This document shows positions 8,682 to 18,159 of a stretch of 64,000 nt of DNA, in pieces. A program made the position numbers and the translations under genes. The DNA is from Anaerolineae bacterium. GTDB taxonomy: Bacteria > Chloroflexota > Anaerolineae > Aggregatilineales > Phototrophicaceae. Position 1 is the stretch's first letter, and each line of letters begins with the position of its first letter. The stretch covers positions 112,491-176,490 of the forward strand of contig JAJEBE010000021.1 of assembly GCA_022822545.1 (NCBI GenBank), in the 5' to 3' direction. The notes under the pieces are model-generated. The model did not search any database. It saw only the letters and a list, made by a program, of their open reading frames with translations, and was not told the DNA's origin.

Positions 8682-9160
8682 GAATCTCTCCCCAGTACTT
8701 GCCCGCGCATACGCAGCATGGTCGTTTCGCCGCCGATTGCTTTCCAGAAGGCGAAGGCCGGCTCGTTGCCCGCGCTCACGTGCCATTCGAAATACGCTAT
8801 CTCTCGATCGCGAAACCAGAGGCAGAGCCGTTCAACCAACTGCCTTCCCCAGCCTTGCCGCCGATAAGCGGGCGAGACATAGATATCGGCAATCAGGCCG
8901 CAGCGTAGCGGCTCGAACATCTCGGTGGTGATATCGGCAATAACCCCGCTGACGTAGCCCACTATATCGCCTTCGAGCTCCAACACCAGAATTCGCGCTC
9001 TCGGATCATGAAGACGATCTCGGATACTATGCGAATACAGAGCAGCGCCATTCGCGGCCGCGCGGAAAGTAGCGGCGTCAAATTGCGCATGATAGCGGAC
9101 CATCTCCCTCCACATCTCGCCGATGCGCTCGGCATCGTTCTCGGCCGCCAGTCTTATCAT
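8678..9160 (-). CDS. GNAT-family N-acetyltransferase
   Basis: 160 residues from an ATG that overlaps the stop of the upstream acetyltransferase (ATGA). The fold is marked by IADIYVSPAYRRQGWGRQLV, the acetyl-CoA binding beta4-alpha3 element with its R/QxxGxG/A signature, and by HVSAGNEPAFAFWKAIGG near the C-terminus. The N-terminus (RLAAENDAERIGEMWREMV) is also typical. The acceptor substrate cannot be told. It is coupled to a second GNAT and to alaX, an arrangement that may reflect amino-acid or tRNA-linked quality control, but that is speculation. Confidence 0.88.
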   Translation of the reverse strand: MIRLAAENDAERIGEMWREMVRYHAQFDAATFRAAANGAALYSHSIRDRLHDPRARILVLELEGDIVGYVSGVIADITTEMFEPLRCGLIADIYVSPAYRRQGWGRQLVERLCLWFRDREIAYFEWHVSAGNEPAFAFWKAIGGETTMLRMRGQVLGRDS

Positions 9161-9621
9161 AACTTCAGCCAGAATCTCCGCGACCGCAGCTTGCCGCCTT
9201 GCGTGCGCCAAAAGGCCTCTTCAACAGGATAGTAGGCATTCGGCTCAACTTCCAGGACTGCGATATTCTGCGCCCGCAACCAGGCGGCAACTCTTTCCAC
9301 CAGCGCGCGGCCCAATCCGCGATATGGGCGATGCAGGTCCATAACCATCTCTACAAGTTCGCCAACTCGCGCTGGATACAGCCAGGCCGGGTTTTCTTTG
9401 GTCCGAACGACAACGAAACCCGCGAGATTTTTCTCGGCTTCCGCCACAAAAAATGCGCAACTACCCTCGTCAATCCAGTGCTTGGCCTGCTGCCGCCACA
9501 AACGGCTGGCATCGGGCGCGAGCAGGATGTTCACGTCCGACTCGCGCAAGAAAGCAATGCGCTCGAACCAAAGCTGAGCAGCGCCCTGCAGGTCCGTTTG
9601 CTTGGCCATTCGTATGCGCAT
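9157..9621 (-). CDS. GNAT-family N-acetyltransferase
   Basis: 154 residues starting MRIRMAKQTDL, a common GNAT opening. The acetyl-CoA loop reads VMDLHRPYRGLGRALVERV, with RGLGRA as the pyrophosphate-binding segment. The C-terminal EAFWRTQGGKLRSRRFW corresponds to the last strands. It is the first gene of a coupled minus-strand series and has a good promoter just upstream. It is distantly similar to the following GNAT, consistent with an old tandem duplication. Substrate unknown. Confidence 0.88.
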   Translation of the reverse strand: MRIRMAKQTDLQGAAQLWFERIAFLRESDVNILLAPDASRLWRQQAKHWIDEGSCAFFVAEAEKNLAGFVVVRTKENPAWLYPARVGELVEMVMDLHRPYRGLGRALVERVAAWLRAQNIAVLEVEPNAYYPVEEAFWRTQGGKLRSRRFWLKL

Positions 9622-9653
9622 AGAGACGAGAAATTAGTCCGGATCCAACTGGA

Positions 9654-9682
9654 AGCATAGCATTCGCATTGAGCGACGACAA
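9654..9682 (-). promoter_or_regulatory. Sigma70-type promoter for the GNAT-alaX series
   Basis: Minus-strand TTGTCG and TATGCT are spaced by exactly 17 bases and end 33 bases before the ATG of the first GNAT gene. Confidence 0.55.
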
Positions 9683-9831
9683 GACAGGATAACCCCTGAC
9701 CAACGCTTGCTCTACGCCCGCGCTCAAGCAGTCGCAGTCTGGCGTCTTTGCGGTACAATAGCCTCAATGTCGCGCAGGCTAAACGGCATTGCTCGCTTCA
9801 CAAGACGTCCAGTAAGGGCGGAGGAGTAATC

Positions 9832-10191
9832 ATGTCTTCCATGGCATCGGCAGAACGAGTCGGACAAGCATGGCGTCTGCATCGCGAAGGTGATAACAAC
9901 GGCGCAATTCAAATGTTCGAGGGGATCATTTCCAGCAATCCTGATAATGTTGACGCCCTCTATGGCTTAGGCCTGGCGCAGAAAGCGAAAGGCGACCTCA
10001 GCGCGGCGGCTGAGGCCTTCCGGCAGGCGCTTGGCAAAACTGAGAGCGCCCTTTCCGCCGTCAAGACAACCTCGCAGGCCGAAGGCAATCTCGGAGACAA
10101 TGATCTCGAGACCAACTTCGACGATCGGTATATGATGCTGACGCGCATGTTGTCCCAACGTCTCCAGGATGTGGGCGCGGCAGAATCGTAA
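9832..10191 (+). CDS. Small TPR-repeat protein
   Basis: 119 residues. The ATG is preceded by GGCGGAGGAG, a strong ribosome-binding site; a longer frame upstream lacks one. Two TPR-like units (about 5-70) contain AWRLHREGDNNGAIQMFEGI and LYGLGLAQKAKGDLSAAAEA. The acidic C-terminus (NDLETNFDDRYMMLTRML) is predicted helical. There is no membrane segment, so it should be a soluble adaptor. A TACAAT box lies about 75 bases upstream. It ends 8 bases before the UroD-like gene, so the two are probably co-transcribed. Confidence 0.8.
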   Translation: MSSMASAERVGQAWRLHREGDNNGAIQMFEGIISSNPDNVDALYGLGLAQKAKGDLSAAAEAFRQALGKTESALSAVKTTSQAEGNLGDNDLETNFDDRYMMLTRMLSQRLQDVGAAES

Positions 10192-10199
10192 CCGGCATT

Positions 10200-11192
10200 A
10201 TGCGCAAGCGTGAACGCCTCGAGCGCGCCATCGCCGGCGAACCGGTAGATCGTGTGCCGGTTGCCCTATGGCGGCACTGGCCCGGCGATGACCAGCGATT
10301 TGCCGATCTTGCCCGCTCCACCATTGATTTCCAACACGACTATAATTGGGATTTCGTCCGGGTCATGCCATCGCGGAATTATCAGGTCGTGGACTACGGC
10401 GTGCAGGACGAATGGGGAGGCAACGCGCAAGGCAGCCGCGACATCAAGAAACGGGTTGTCAGTCGCTCCCTCGCCTGGACCGAACTTCGTCCGCTGTCGC
10501 CAAGGCGTGGCGCTCTGTCGCAGCAGATTCAATGCCTGAGGCTAGTCGGCCAAGCGCTGGAAGCAGATACCGCGCCGATCCTGCAAACTGTATACTGCCC
10601 CTTTATCCAGGCGGCGCAGTTGGCCGGACGCCAGAAATTACTGCGGGATATGCGTGTCCGCCCCGACCGTTTGCGGAGTGGCCTGAATCAGCTCACGGAA
10701 AGCACCAATCGTTTTCTCGAAGCGCTGCGGAAAACACCCGGCATCGCCGGCATATTCCTCGTCACCGAATTTGCAAGCCATGATGTCATGTCCGAAACTG
10801 AATACAGCACCCACGTCCTGCCTCACATCCAGGACATCCTTGCTGCCTTGCCCGAACAATGGTGGCTGAATATCGTCCAGGTGGGCGGCCCATCGCCGAT
10901 GCTTTCGATCTTCGCCGGCTTGCCAATCCAAGCGCTGAACTGGGATACGCGCGCCAGCGCCGACGAACTGGCCAAGGCCAAGAGTCTTTTCAATTTCGCC
11001 GCTTGCGGTGGCATAAACGAACGCGACGATCTGCTGTCCGGCACGCCGGCTCTTTTGAGCTCGGTCATCCGAGAAGCCGTCAATCAGAGCGAATCGCGGA
11101 AATTCATCTTGGCCGGGAACGGCAGCGGCTTCGTCAATTCGCCGATCTCGAACATCCGCGCGGTGCGCAGCATTGTAGAAAGTCTGGTATAG
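10200..11192 (+). CDS. Uroporphyrinogen decarboxylase-family protein (not HemE)
   Basis: 330 residues with the overall layout of the UroD fold: RERLERAIAGEPVDRVPVAL at the start, a long TIM-barrel-like middle, and HDVMSETEYSTHVLPHIQDI followed by GGPSPMLSIFAGLPIQALNWD near the C-terminus. It lacks the MRQAGRY-type arginine motif that true HemE uses to hold substrate carboxylates; the equivalent region reads ALWRHWPGDDQRF. It therefore belongs to the broader group that includes corrinoid/CoM methyltransferases and uncharacterised enzymes. No corrinoid protein is encoded nearby. The last part, ILAGNGSGFVNSPISNIRAV, resembles the family's terminal helix. Confidence 0.8.
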   Translation: MRKRERLERAIAGEPVDRVPVALWRHWPGDDQRFADLARSTIDFQHDYNWDFVRVMPSRNYQVVDYGVQDEWGGNAQGSRDIKKRVVSRSLAWTELRPLSPRRGALSQQIQCLRLVGQALEADTAPILQTVYCPFIQAAQLAGRQKLLRDMRVRPDRLRSGLNQLTESTNRFLEALRKTPGIAGIFLVTEFASHDVMSETEYSTHVLPHIQDILAALPEQWWLNIVQVGGPSPMLSIFAGLPIQALNWDTRASADELAKAKSLFNFAACGGINERDDLLSGTPALLSSVIREAVNQSESRKFILAGNGSGFVNSPISNIRAVRSIVESLV

Positions 11193-11194
11193 AC

Positions 11195-11752
11195 GTGTCA
11201 CTGCGCGTCATCGCCGGCAAAGCGCGCGGCATGAGGCTCAAAACCGTACCGGGCGATCGGACGCGTCCTATTATGGACCGTGTCAAGGAAGCGCTTTTCA
11301 GCATTATCGGCAGTAATATCCAAGGCGCCAATTTTCTGGATCTGTTCGCCGGCACCGGTAGCGTGGGGATAGAAGCGCTGAGCCGTGGCGCCGACTTCGC
11401 CTTGTTCGTCGAATTGAACGCGGGCGCCCGCAAAGTTGTCCAAGCGAATCTCGTTCATACTAGGCTGGAAGAACGAGCAAAAGTGTTACGACGCGACGCT
11501 TTTCAGATCCTCGCCAAATCTCCCGATCGAGATTATGACTTCATCTTTGTCGCGCCGCCGCAGTACCAAGGTCTGTGGTTGAAGACACTCCTGGCGCTTG
11601 ATTCAAATACGAATTGGCACCAAGCCGACTGCCAAATCATCGTGCAGATCGACCCGAGAGAATTTGAAGTCAACCACAACTTCGAACATCTTGAAGTGCG
11701 CGACAAGCGGCTCTACGGTCGCACGATGTTGGTTTTCTATCGCTTTGTCTGA
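11195..11752 (+). CDS. rsmD: 16S rRNA (guanine(966)-N2)-methyltransferase
   Basis: 185 residues from a GTG start directly after the UroD-like gene. The opening LRVIAGKARGMRLKTVPG is the classic RsmD N-terminus, and RPIMDRVKEALFSII follows. The SAM-binding motif I is FLDLFAGTGSVGIEALSRGA and motif IV reads FIFVAPPQY in place of the usual DPPY. The enzyme would methylate G966 of 16S rRNA during 30S assembly. coaD often follows rsmD in other bacteria but is absent here. The Asp-to-Ala change at the head of motif IV is worth noting, though N/D/S variation is known there. Confidence 0.92.
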   Translation: MSLRVIAGKARGMRLKTVPGDRTRPIMDRVKEALFSIIGSNIQGANFLDLFAGTGSVGIEALSRGADFALFVELNAGARKVVQANLVHTRLEERAKVLRRDAFQILAKSPDRDYDFIFVAPPQYQGLWLKTLLALDSNTNWHQADCQIIVQIDPREFEVNHNFEHLEVRDKRLYGRTMLVFYRFV

Positions 11753-11796
11753 GTCGCTAGCTGGATCGGCGCATGACCGCGCAATGAAGGCATAGA

Positions 11797-13200
11797 TCAT
11801 TTGCGCCGCGATCCCGCCTGCCGCGCGATAAAATGCTTCGCCTCGCTCGTTGAAGCGACCTCGCCGGTGACTTGCGCTTCGCGCAGAGCCTTCAGCAATT
11901 CACCGACCAGCGGTCCCGGCTTTATCTGCAATCGCTGTTGAATGTCGCGGCCATTGAGCAACAAGGGTGGATCGACAATTTCGTCGTATCGATAAAAGTA
12001 GGCATTCAGCAAATCGGTCGCAATCTCGATCCTCTCCAGCCAACTCTGCTGTTGCAATTCATTGCCCTGCGCCGCCAGGTACTTGGCCAAGGCCAGCAGA
12101 GTCACATCAATGCCGCTTTCCCCCAGTTCATGCCAAAAACGATGCTGTTCGAGAAGGGGCCAGCACTCTCTCTCCGAAAACAGCCCGAGATGCTTGACCG
12201 TCCGCATTATGGCGCGCGCTTCCTCCGCGCTCAGCTTTAACGCCGAAACATCGACGTCGTCCCGGTCAGGCAGCAATGCCGCAAGCACCAGCAATGCGCC
12301 ACGGTTGCGAGCGCCGCCGTATTCCCGTCCGATATGCGCTTGCAGCGCCCCGCGAAAGCGATCCAACTGGATCGTCAGCATACCCAGATCGAAAGCAGCC
12401 GCCGTATTATCAGTGCGTCGGCTGCTGATCGCCTTCAATATCGCGACTGTGCGTTCCACAGTGGCCAGGCGAGTCGCCCAGTCTTCGCTTTCACTTGCCG
12501 CCACAAATGCCGAACGCGGCAGTATCTCTTGCAGCAGGCCCAAATGCAGCAGGACGCGTAGCCCTCGCGCCGCCCGATCCAAACTCAGCAGCTTGAAAAA
12601 CTCGTCCCGAATGCGCTCGCCCGAACACTGACACAACAAGCCCGCTCCCGCGCGAATGTCCGCTGCCGTCTCCGGTTGAATTTTCAATTGAAACTGCGTA
12701 CTCAAACGAACAGCCCGCAAGGCGCGTATCCGATCGTTCTTGATCGCCGCGGCCGAGCAGCGCCTCAGAATCTTCTTCCGCAGGTCTAGCGCTCCGCCAA
12801 GCGGGTCAATTAGTCGGTCAATGTCGCCGAGCAAATCAGCCGCCATCGCATTTATGGTGAAGTCGCGATCGCGCAAGTCTTCGTCCAGCGTCTCTCCACG
12901 CAGCCGAGCAAAGTCGACACAGATCCGTTCTCCGTCTTGATTAACCAAGACGCGCGCCACGCCCCGCTCGCGATCCATGACATAAATGTCGGCATCCAGC
13001 CAGTCGGCCGCCTGCCGCGCCAAAGCCACTGCATCGCCATCAACAGCGATATCCACATCCGTTATCGCGCCGCGCAAATACGCATCACGCACCGCTCCGC
13101 CTACCAGAAAGAGCGGCGTATCGATCTCTTGATTCCTGAGCAAAGTGGATAAGTCCTGGACGAAATCCGTCCAGGACAACCGCGGCGCCTCATCACTCAT
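11797..13200 (-). CDS. cca: CCA tRNA nucleotidyltransferase / poly(A) polymerase family
   Basis: 467 residues of the class II nucleotidyltransferase superfamily. The head-domain signature LVGGAVRDAYLRG (33-44) is followed by the metal-binding DVD (48-50) and RDFTINAMA (112-120); neck and RNA-binding helices follow (LRAVRLSTQFQL, GERIRDEFFKLL). The C-terminal half is all-helical and poorly conserved; no clear HD phosphohydrolase motif is seen. It probably adds CCA to tRNA 3' ends, although separate A-adding and CC-adding enzymes exist in some lineages and cannot be excluded. Its start overlaps hpt by 8 bases, so it is the last gene of the arg-car operon. Confidence 0.85.
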   Translation of the reverse strand: MSDEAPRLSWTDFVQDLSTLLRNQEIDTPLFLVGGAVRDAYLRGAITDVDIAVDGDAVALARQAADWLDADIYVMDRERGVARVLVNQDGERICVDFARLRGETLDEDLRDRDFTINAMAADLLGDIDRLIDPLGGALDLRKKILRRCSAAAIKNDRIRALRAVRLSTQFQLKIQPETAADIRAGAGLLCQCSGERIRDEFFKLLSLDRAARGLRVLLHLGLLQEILPRSAFVAASESEDWATRLATVERTVAILKAISSRRTDNTAAAFDLGMLTIQLDRFRGALQAHIGREYGGARNRGALLVLAALLPDRDDVDVSALKLSAEEARAIMRTVKHLGLFSERECWPLLEQHRFWHELGESGIDVTLLALAKYLAAQGNELQQQSWLERIEIATDLLNAYFYRYDEIVDPPLLLNGRDIQQRLQIKPGPLVGELLKALREAQVTGEVASTSEAKHFIARQAGSRRK

Positions 13201-13753
13201 CGGTCAAGGCATCCAGCCGCGCCACGCCGACGAATGGCAAATTACGAAAGCGCTCATCCAGGTCCAGCCCGTAGCCAAAGACATACTTGTTCTCGATATC
13301 AAAGCCGATGTAATCCACCTCGATATCGACTTCTCGCCGAGACTGTTTATTTAGCAAGGCGCAGAGCCTCAAGCTGGCCGGCTCGCGGTTTTTCAGTGTC
13401 TTTATGACGAAGGACAGCGTGTATCCGCTATCGATGATATCTTCGACAACCAGCACATGCTTGCCTTTTACATCCATGCGCAGATCCATGTCGATGCGGA
13501 CGGAACCCGAGGATTGACGCGCGCCTGCGCCGTAGCTGCTCGCCGCCATGAAGTCGATCATGTGCGGCACGTGAATATGTCTCGACAAGTCACTCAAGAA
13601 CATGACGCCGCCCTTGAGAATGCAAAGCAATAGCAGATCTTCGCAGCCGTTATAGTCGCTGCTAACCTGAGCGCCCAGTTCTTTGATTCTTGCTTGCAAG
13701 GTTGCTTCATCAATGAGGACTTCACTGAGGTATTTTTCATAGGCCTTCATCAT
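13193..13753 (-). CDS. hpt: Hypoxanthine phosphoribosyltransferase
   Basis: 186 residues. The PRPP-binding loop reads VLVVEDIIDSGYTL, and LCILKGGVMFLSDL, the conserved flexible-loop SYGAG and the terminal DYIGFDIENKYVFGYGLD are typical of HPRT. The enzyme converts hypoxanthine or guanine plus PRPP to IMP or GMP. It lies 27 bases after carB and overlaps the following cca-like gene. Placement behind carAB puts purine salvage and pyrimidine/arginine synthesis, all drawing on PRPP or carbamoyl phosphate, on one transcript. Confidence 0.95.
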   Translation of the reverse strand: MMKAYEKYLSEVLIDEATLQARIKELGAQVSSDYNGCEDLLLLCILKGGVMFLSDLSRHIHVPHMIDFMAASSYGAGARQSSGSVRIDMDLRMDVKGKHVLVVEDIIDSGYTLSFVIKTLKNREPASLRLCALLNKQSRREVDIEVDYIGFDIENKYVFGYGLDLDERFRNLPFVGVARLDALTDE

Positions 13754-13780
13754 GTGTCTGTCCTCAACAATCTGTATCCA

Positions 13781-16700
13781 TCACTTGGCTGCGGCGTAAT
13801 GCGCCTGCAAACTGCGCACGCTCAGCGGTTTTTGACTCATCCTTTTGATGCCCTGCACAGTGGCCGCGGCCGCGCTCATCGTCGTCACGATAGGAATCGA
13901 CAGAGCATAGGCTTTGCTGCGGATTGCGGCGCCGTCCGCGTGCGCCTGGCTGCCGCGCGGCGTATTGATGATGAGATCAATCTCGCCTCCGCCCATCGCA
14001 TCTATGATGTGCGGGCTGCCTTCCGACAACTTGTTGATTCTAGCCGCCTCAATCCCCATCCGGTTCAACCAACGCGCCGTGCCATCCGTGGCGACCAGTT
14101 GGAAGCCTTGCTTGACCAAGTCGCGCGCGATCTTCGCCACGACCGGCTTGTCGAAGTCATTAACACTGATAAAGACAGTCCCGCCTTTCGGCAGGGGCGA
14201 ACCAGCCGACGCCTGCGATTTGACGAAGGCATGGCCAAAGCTCGACGCGTGTCCCATAACCTCCCCCGTCGACCGCATCTCCGGCCCCAGCCGCGTATCA
14301 ACGCCAGGGAACTTCTGAAACGGGAAGACCGCCTCCTTGATGAAGAAGCCGTCAACCGCGGGCTCTTCCACAAACCCCAACTCGTTCAAGCTCTTGCCGG
14401 CTGCGACCTGCGCGGCATAACGCGCCAGTGGATGCCCGGTCGCCTTGCTGATAAACGGCGCTGTTCGGCTCGCGCGCGGGTTCACTTCCAAAACAAATAC
14501 TTCATCATCCTTAACCGCAAATTGAATATTAAACAGACCCTTAACGCCTAAAGCCAAGCCGATGCGGCGCGTATACTCGCGGATGATATCCAGGTGAAAA
14601 TAACTTATTTTGTAAGGTGGCGCCACACAAGCCGAATCCCCGCTATGCACTCCCGCTTCTTCAATATGTTGCATGATGCCACCGATGGTCACCAGCTCGC
14701 CATCGCAGAGGGCATCCACATCAACCTCGTAAGCATCATCGAGAAACTGATCGATCAAGATAGGATGGCCGCTCCATTCGACATTATCATCCAGCCAAGC
14801 GAGCAATTGCGACTCGTCAAACACGATCGCCATGCCGCGCCCACCCAGGACATAACTCGGACGAATCAATACCGGATAGCCTATGGACTCGGCAGCGGCG
14901 GCCGCCTCGGCGCGCGTGCGCACGGTCGCTCCGGCCGGCTGCAAGATGTCCAGCCGCCGCATCAAATCGTTGAAGCGCTCGCGGTCCTCAGCAAGGTCAA
15001 TTGTATCCACCGATGTGCCCCAGATTGGCGCGCCCATACGCTCCAAATCATGCGCGATATTCAGCGGCGTCTGCCCGCCGAATTGCACCAGCACCCCGTC
15101 GGGCTGCTCACGATCGACGATATTCATGACATCTTCGGCCGTCAGCGGCTCGAAATAGAGTCGATCCGCCGTGTCATAATCGGTGCTGACCGTCTCCGGA
15201 TTACAATTAACCATGATGGTTTCATAACCCAGATCCTTCAGCGCGTAACAGGCGTGTACACAGCAGTAATCAAATTCGATGCCCTGCCCGATCCGGTTCG
15301 GGCCTCCGCCGAGGATCATCACCTTTGCGCGGTCCGTCGGCGCCGCCTCGCACTCCATTTCATAGGTTGAGTACAAATAGGGCGTCAGCGCTTCGAATTC
15401 CGCCGCGCATGTGTCGACGCGATAGAAATTTGCCGCCACACCTCGCGCTTTGCGATATTCGCGTACAGCCAAAGGATCCTCGCCGACCAGGCGCGCGATG
15501 ACATTATCGCTGAATCCGAATTGCTTGAGCTTCAAAAGATCACACGCATCAAGATCGTGAAGATGCAATTCCTTATCGGTAACCTTGCGATGAATCGCGA
15601 TAAGATCGCTCATCTGCTGGACGAACCAAGGGTCAAAATGCGTCTGCTCGACAATTTCCTTGAAGTCGACGCCTTCCGCGATGACATCGGCAACTTGAAA
15701 CAGACGCTGCGCTGTCGGGACACTCAATGCTTCCGCCGGCAAGCTCGCTCCAATGGGGTCGCCGAAGCCATCAATACCTATATCGAGCGAACGCACACCT
15801 TTCTGCAAGGCCTCGGGGAAGGTTCGTCCAATAGCCATCACCTCGCCAACCGCTTTCATCTGGGGCCCCAGTACCGGATCGGCGCCGACAAATTTCTTGA
15901 AGTCCCAACGCGGTATCTTCACCACAATATAATCCAGAGACGGCTCAAAACTGGCGGGGGTCTTCAAGGTGATGTCGTTCGGGATCTCATCCAACGCGAA
16001 GCCCACTGCAACCAGCGCCGCGATCTTCGCGATGGGAAAGCCGGTCGCTTTGCTGGCCAAAGCCGATGAGCGAGAAACCCGCGGATTCATCTCAATCACA
16101 TAAACTTCGCCATCGTCAGGATTGATGGCAAATTGAACATTCGCCCCGCCCGTCGTTATGCCTATCCGATCAAAAATCATCCGTGACATATTGCGCAGGC
16201 GCTGCAACTCTTTGTCTGTCAAGGTTTGCGCCGGCGCGATTGTTATGCTGTCGCCCGTATGCACACCCATGGGATCAAGATTCTCAATCGAGCAGACGAC
16301 GACAAAATTGCCCCGACCATCACGCATCAACTCGAGTTCGTACTCTTTCCAGCCAAGCAAGCTCTTATCCACCAATACTTGCCCGACCGGGCTTTGATGC
16401 AGCCCATTAGCCGCGACTCGCCGCAGATCGTCCTCGTTGTAGGCAACGCCGCCGCCCGCCCCGCCCATCGTGAAAGATGGACGGATCAATATCGGATAGC
16501 CAATTTGCGCGGCAAACTCAAGCGCGCTATCAACATTGCTGACCACTTTGCTATCGGGCACCTTTAGGCCGATTTCCCGCATCGTCTCGTTGAACAGCTG
16601 TCGATCTTCCGCCAGTTGAATACTATTCAAGCTCGCGCCGATCAACTCGACGCCGTGCCTTTCCAGCACGCCGCATTCTTGTAGTCGGACTGCCAGATTC

Positions 16701-16987
16701 AGCGCCGTCTGCCCGCCGACCGTAGGCAACAGAGCATCGGGTTTTTCTTCAGCGATGATCTTCTCGCATATTTCCGCGGTCAAAGGCTCAATGTAGGTTG
16801 CGTCAGCAAATTGCGGATCGGTCATTATTGTGGCCGGATTGGAGTTCACCAATACGACGCGGTAGCCTTGCGTCCGCAGAGCTTTGCAGGCTTGCACACC
16901 GCTATAATCGAACTCGCAGGCTTGGCCAATCACGATTGGTCCCGAGCCGATGATCATGATGCTATGAATGTCGCTGCGTTTTGGCAT
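13781..16987 (-). CDS. carB: Carbamoyl-phosphate synthase, large subunit
   Basis: 1068 residues, the normal full length. It has the two homologous ATP-grasp halves: the first begins with [20 protein letters not shown] and carries [13 protein letters not shown] and [20 protein letters not shown]; the second begins with [20 protein letters not shown] and carries [19 protein letters not shown]. The C-terminal MGS-like allosteric domain contains [20 protein letters not shown]. With CarA it makes carbamoyl phosphate for arginine and pyrimidines. It lies 24 bases after carA in the arginine operon. No frameshift or missing catalytic segment is seen. Confidence 0.98.
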   Translation of the reverse strand: MPKRSDIHSIMIIGSGPIVIGQACEFDYSGVQACKALRTQGYRVVLVNSNPATIMTDPQFADATYIEPLTAEICEKIIAEEKPDALLPTVGGQTALNLAVRLQECGVLERHGVELIGASLNSIQLAEDRQLFNETMREIGLKVPDSKVVSNVDSALEFAAQIGYPILIRPSFTMGGAGGGVAYNEDDLRRVAANGLHQSPVGQVLVDKSLLGWKEYELELMRDGRGNFVVVCSIENLDPMGVHTGDSITIAPAQTLTDKELQRLRNMSRMIFDRIGITTGGANVQFAINPDDGEVYVIEMNPRVSRSSALASKATGFPIAKIAALVAVGFALDEIPNDITLKTPASFEPSLDYIVVKIPRWDFKKFVGADPVLGPQMKAVGEVMAIGRTFPEALQKGVRSLDIGIDGFGDPIGASLPAEALSVPTAQRLFQVADVIAEGVDFKEIVEQTHFDPWFVQQMSDLIAIHRKVTDKELHLHDLDACDLLKLKQFGFSDNVIARLVGEDPLAVREYRKARGVAANFYRVDTCAAEFEALTPYLYSTYEMECEAAPTDRAKVMILGGGPNRIGQGIEFDYCCVHACYALKDLGYETIMVNCNPETVSTDYDTADRLYFEPLTAEDVMNIVDREQPDGVLVQFGGQTPLNIAHDLERMGAPIWGTSVDTIDLAEDRERFNDLMRRLDILQPAGATVRTRAEAAAAAESIGYPVLIRPSYVLGGRGMAIVFDESQLLAWLDDNVEWSGHPILIDQFLDDAYEVDVDALCDGELVTIGGIMQHIEEAGVHSGDSACVAPPYKISYFHLDIIREYTRRIGLALGVKGLFNIQFAVKDDEVFVLEVNPRASRTAPFISKATGHPLARYAAQVAAGKSLNELGFVEEPAVDGFFIKEAVFPFQKFPGVDTRLGPEMRSTGEVMGHASSFGHAFVKSQASAGSPLPKGGTVFISVNDFDKPVVAKIARDLVKQGFQLVATDGTARWLNRMGIEAARINKLSEGSPHIIDAMGGGEIDLIINTPRGSQAHADGAAIRSKAYALSIPIVTTMSAAAATVQGIKRMSQKPLSVRSLQAHYAAAK

Positions 16988-17011
16988 GTAACGTTTTCAC
17001 CTGCAAGCCTA

Positions 17012-18145
17012 TCAGATTGTGACCTTCGTCCGGCTTCGTACTGTGGAGACGAATTCGTCGAAGAGGTAGAAGGAGTCATGTGGGCCGGGCGAAGCTTCCG
17101 GGTGATACTGCACGCTGAACGCCTGCAACTGTCGATGACGCAAACCCGCGACCGTATTGTCGTTCAGATTGAGATGCGTTATCTCGCCGCCGCCGAGCTC
17201 GCTCTCGGCCGCAACGGCGAATCCATGGTTGTGCGCGGCGATTTCGACCTCGCCGGTCTCAAGATTCTTCACCGGCTGATTGCCGCCACGATGACCGAAA
17301 CGCATCTTCTCGGTCCGGCCGCCCAGCGCCAAGGCCAGAATCTGATGTCCGAGACAGATGCCAAAAATCGGTATCTGCCCCAAAAGACTTCTCACGTTGG
17401 CGATGGCATAATCGACCGCGGCCGGATCACCCGGTCCATTACTCAGGAAGACACCCGCCGGTCTCATGTCCATGACCGCGGCCGATGGCGTCCAAGCCGG
17501 CGCCACCTTAACCCTTAATCCGCGATCTGTCATCATCCGCAAGATATTGCGCTTAATCCCGAAGTCATAGGCGATAATTAACGGATGCTCGGCGAATGTC
17601 TCCCTGTCGCCGTACCAGTTCGCGTCGCTGGCTTCATGCCAATCGTAGGCCCGCGTCGCGCTCACCTCATCCACCAGGTTCGCGCCCGACATATCCGGCG
17701 CCCCCCTCGCGATAGCCACCAAACGCTCAGTATCTGCGGCTGCCTCGCCGCTGGCAATCGCCGCTTTCATAACGCCTTTCTCACGGATATGCCGCACCAG
17801 CGCCCGCGTAGCCACACCGGATATACCGACGATGCCTTGCGCTTGTAGATAGCTGGCAAGATCGCCCCGACCGCGCCAATTGCTCACGATCGGGCTGAGC
17901 GCCCGCACGACAAAGCCGGTCGCCCACACCTTCGTTGACTCAGGATCTTCCAGGTTGACTCCCGTATTGCCAACGTGCGGTACCGTCATCGTCACGATCT
18001 GTCTGTGATAAGACGGATCCGTGAGGATCTCCTGATAACCGGTCATGGACGTATTGAAGACGATCTCGCCGGTTGAGACGCCTTCCGCCCCAAAGCCAAA
18101 GCCCGGGAATACCCGCCCATCTTCAAGTACCAGCGCCGCTTGCAT
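17012..18145 (-). CDS. carA: Carbamoyl-phosphate synthase, small (glutaminase) subunit
   Basis: 377 residues. The N-terminal domain starts LVLEDGRVFPGFGFGAEG and includes NTSMTGYQEILTDPSY. The C-terminal class I glutamine amidotransferase domain carries the nucleophile in GICLGHQILALALGG and the partner His/Glu in VQYHPEASPGPHD. It hydrolyses glutamine and passes ammonia to CarB. It sits 14 bases after argJ and 24 before carB. Location inside the arg operon, rather than a pyr operon, suggests the carbamoyl phosphate supply here follows arginine demand. Confidence 0.98.
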   Translation of the reverse strand: MQAALVLEDGRVFPGFGFGAEGVSTGEIVFNTSMTGYQEILTDPSYHRQIVTMTVPHVGNTGVNLEDPESTKVWATGFVVRALSPIVSNWRGRGDLASYLQAQGIVGISGVATRALVRHIREKGVMKAAIASGEAAADTERLVAIARGAPDMSGANLVDEVSATRAYDWHEASDANWYGDRETFAEHPLIIAYDFGIKRNILRMMTDRGLRVKVAPAWTPSAAVMDMRPAGVFLSNGPGDPAAVDYAIANVRSLLGQIPIFGICLGHQILALALGGRTEKMRFGHRGGNQPVKNLETGEVEIAAHNHGFAVAAESELGGGEITHLNLNDNTVAGLRHRQLQAFSVQYHPEASPGPHDSFYLFDEFVSTVRSRTKVTI

Positions 18146-18159
18146 ACTCCGCCCCTCAA

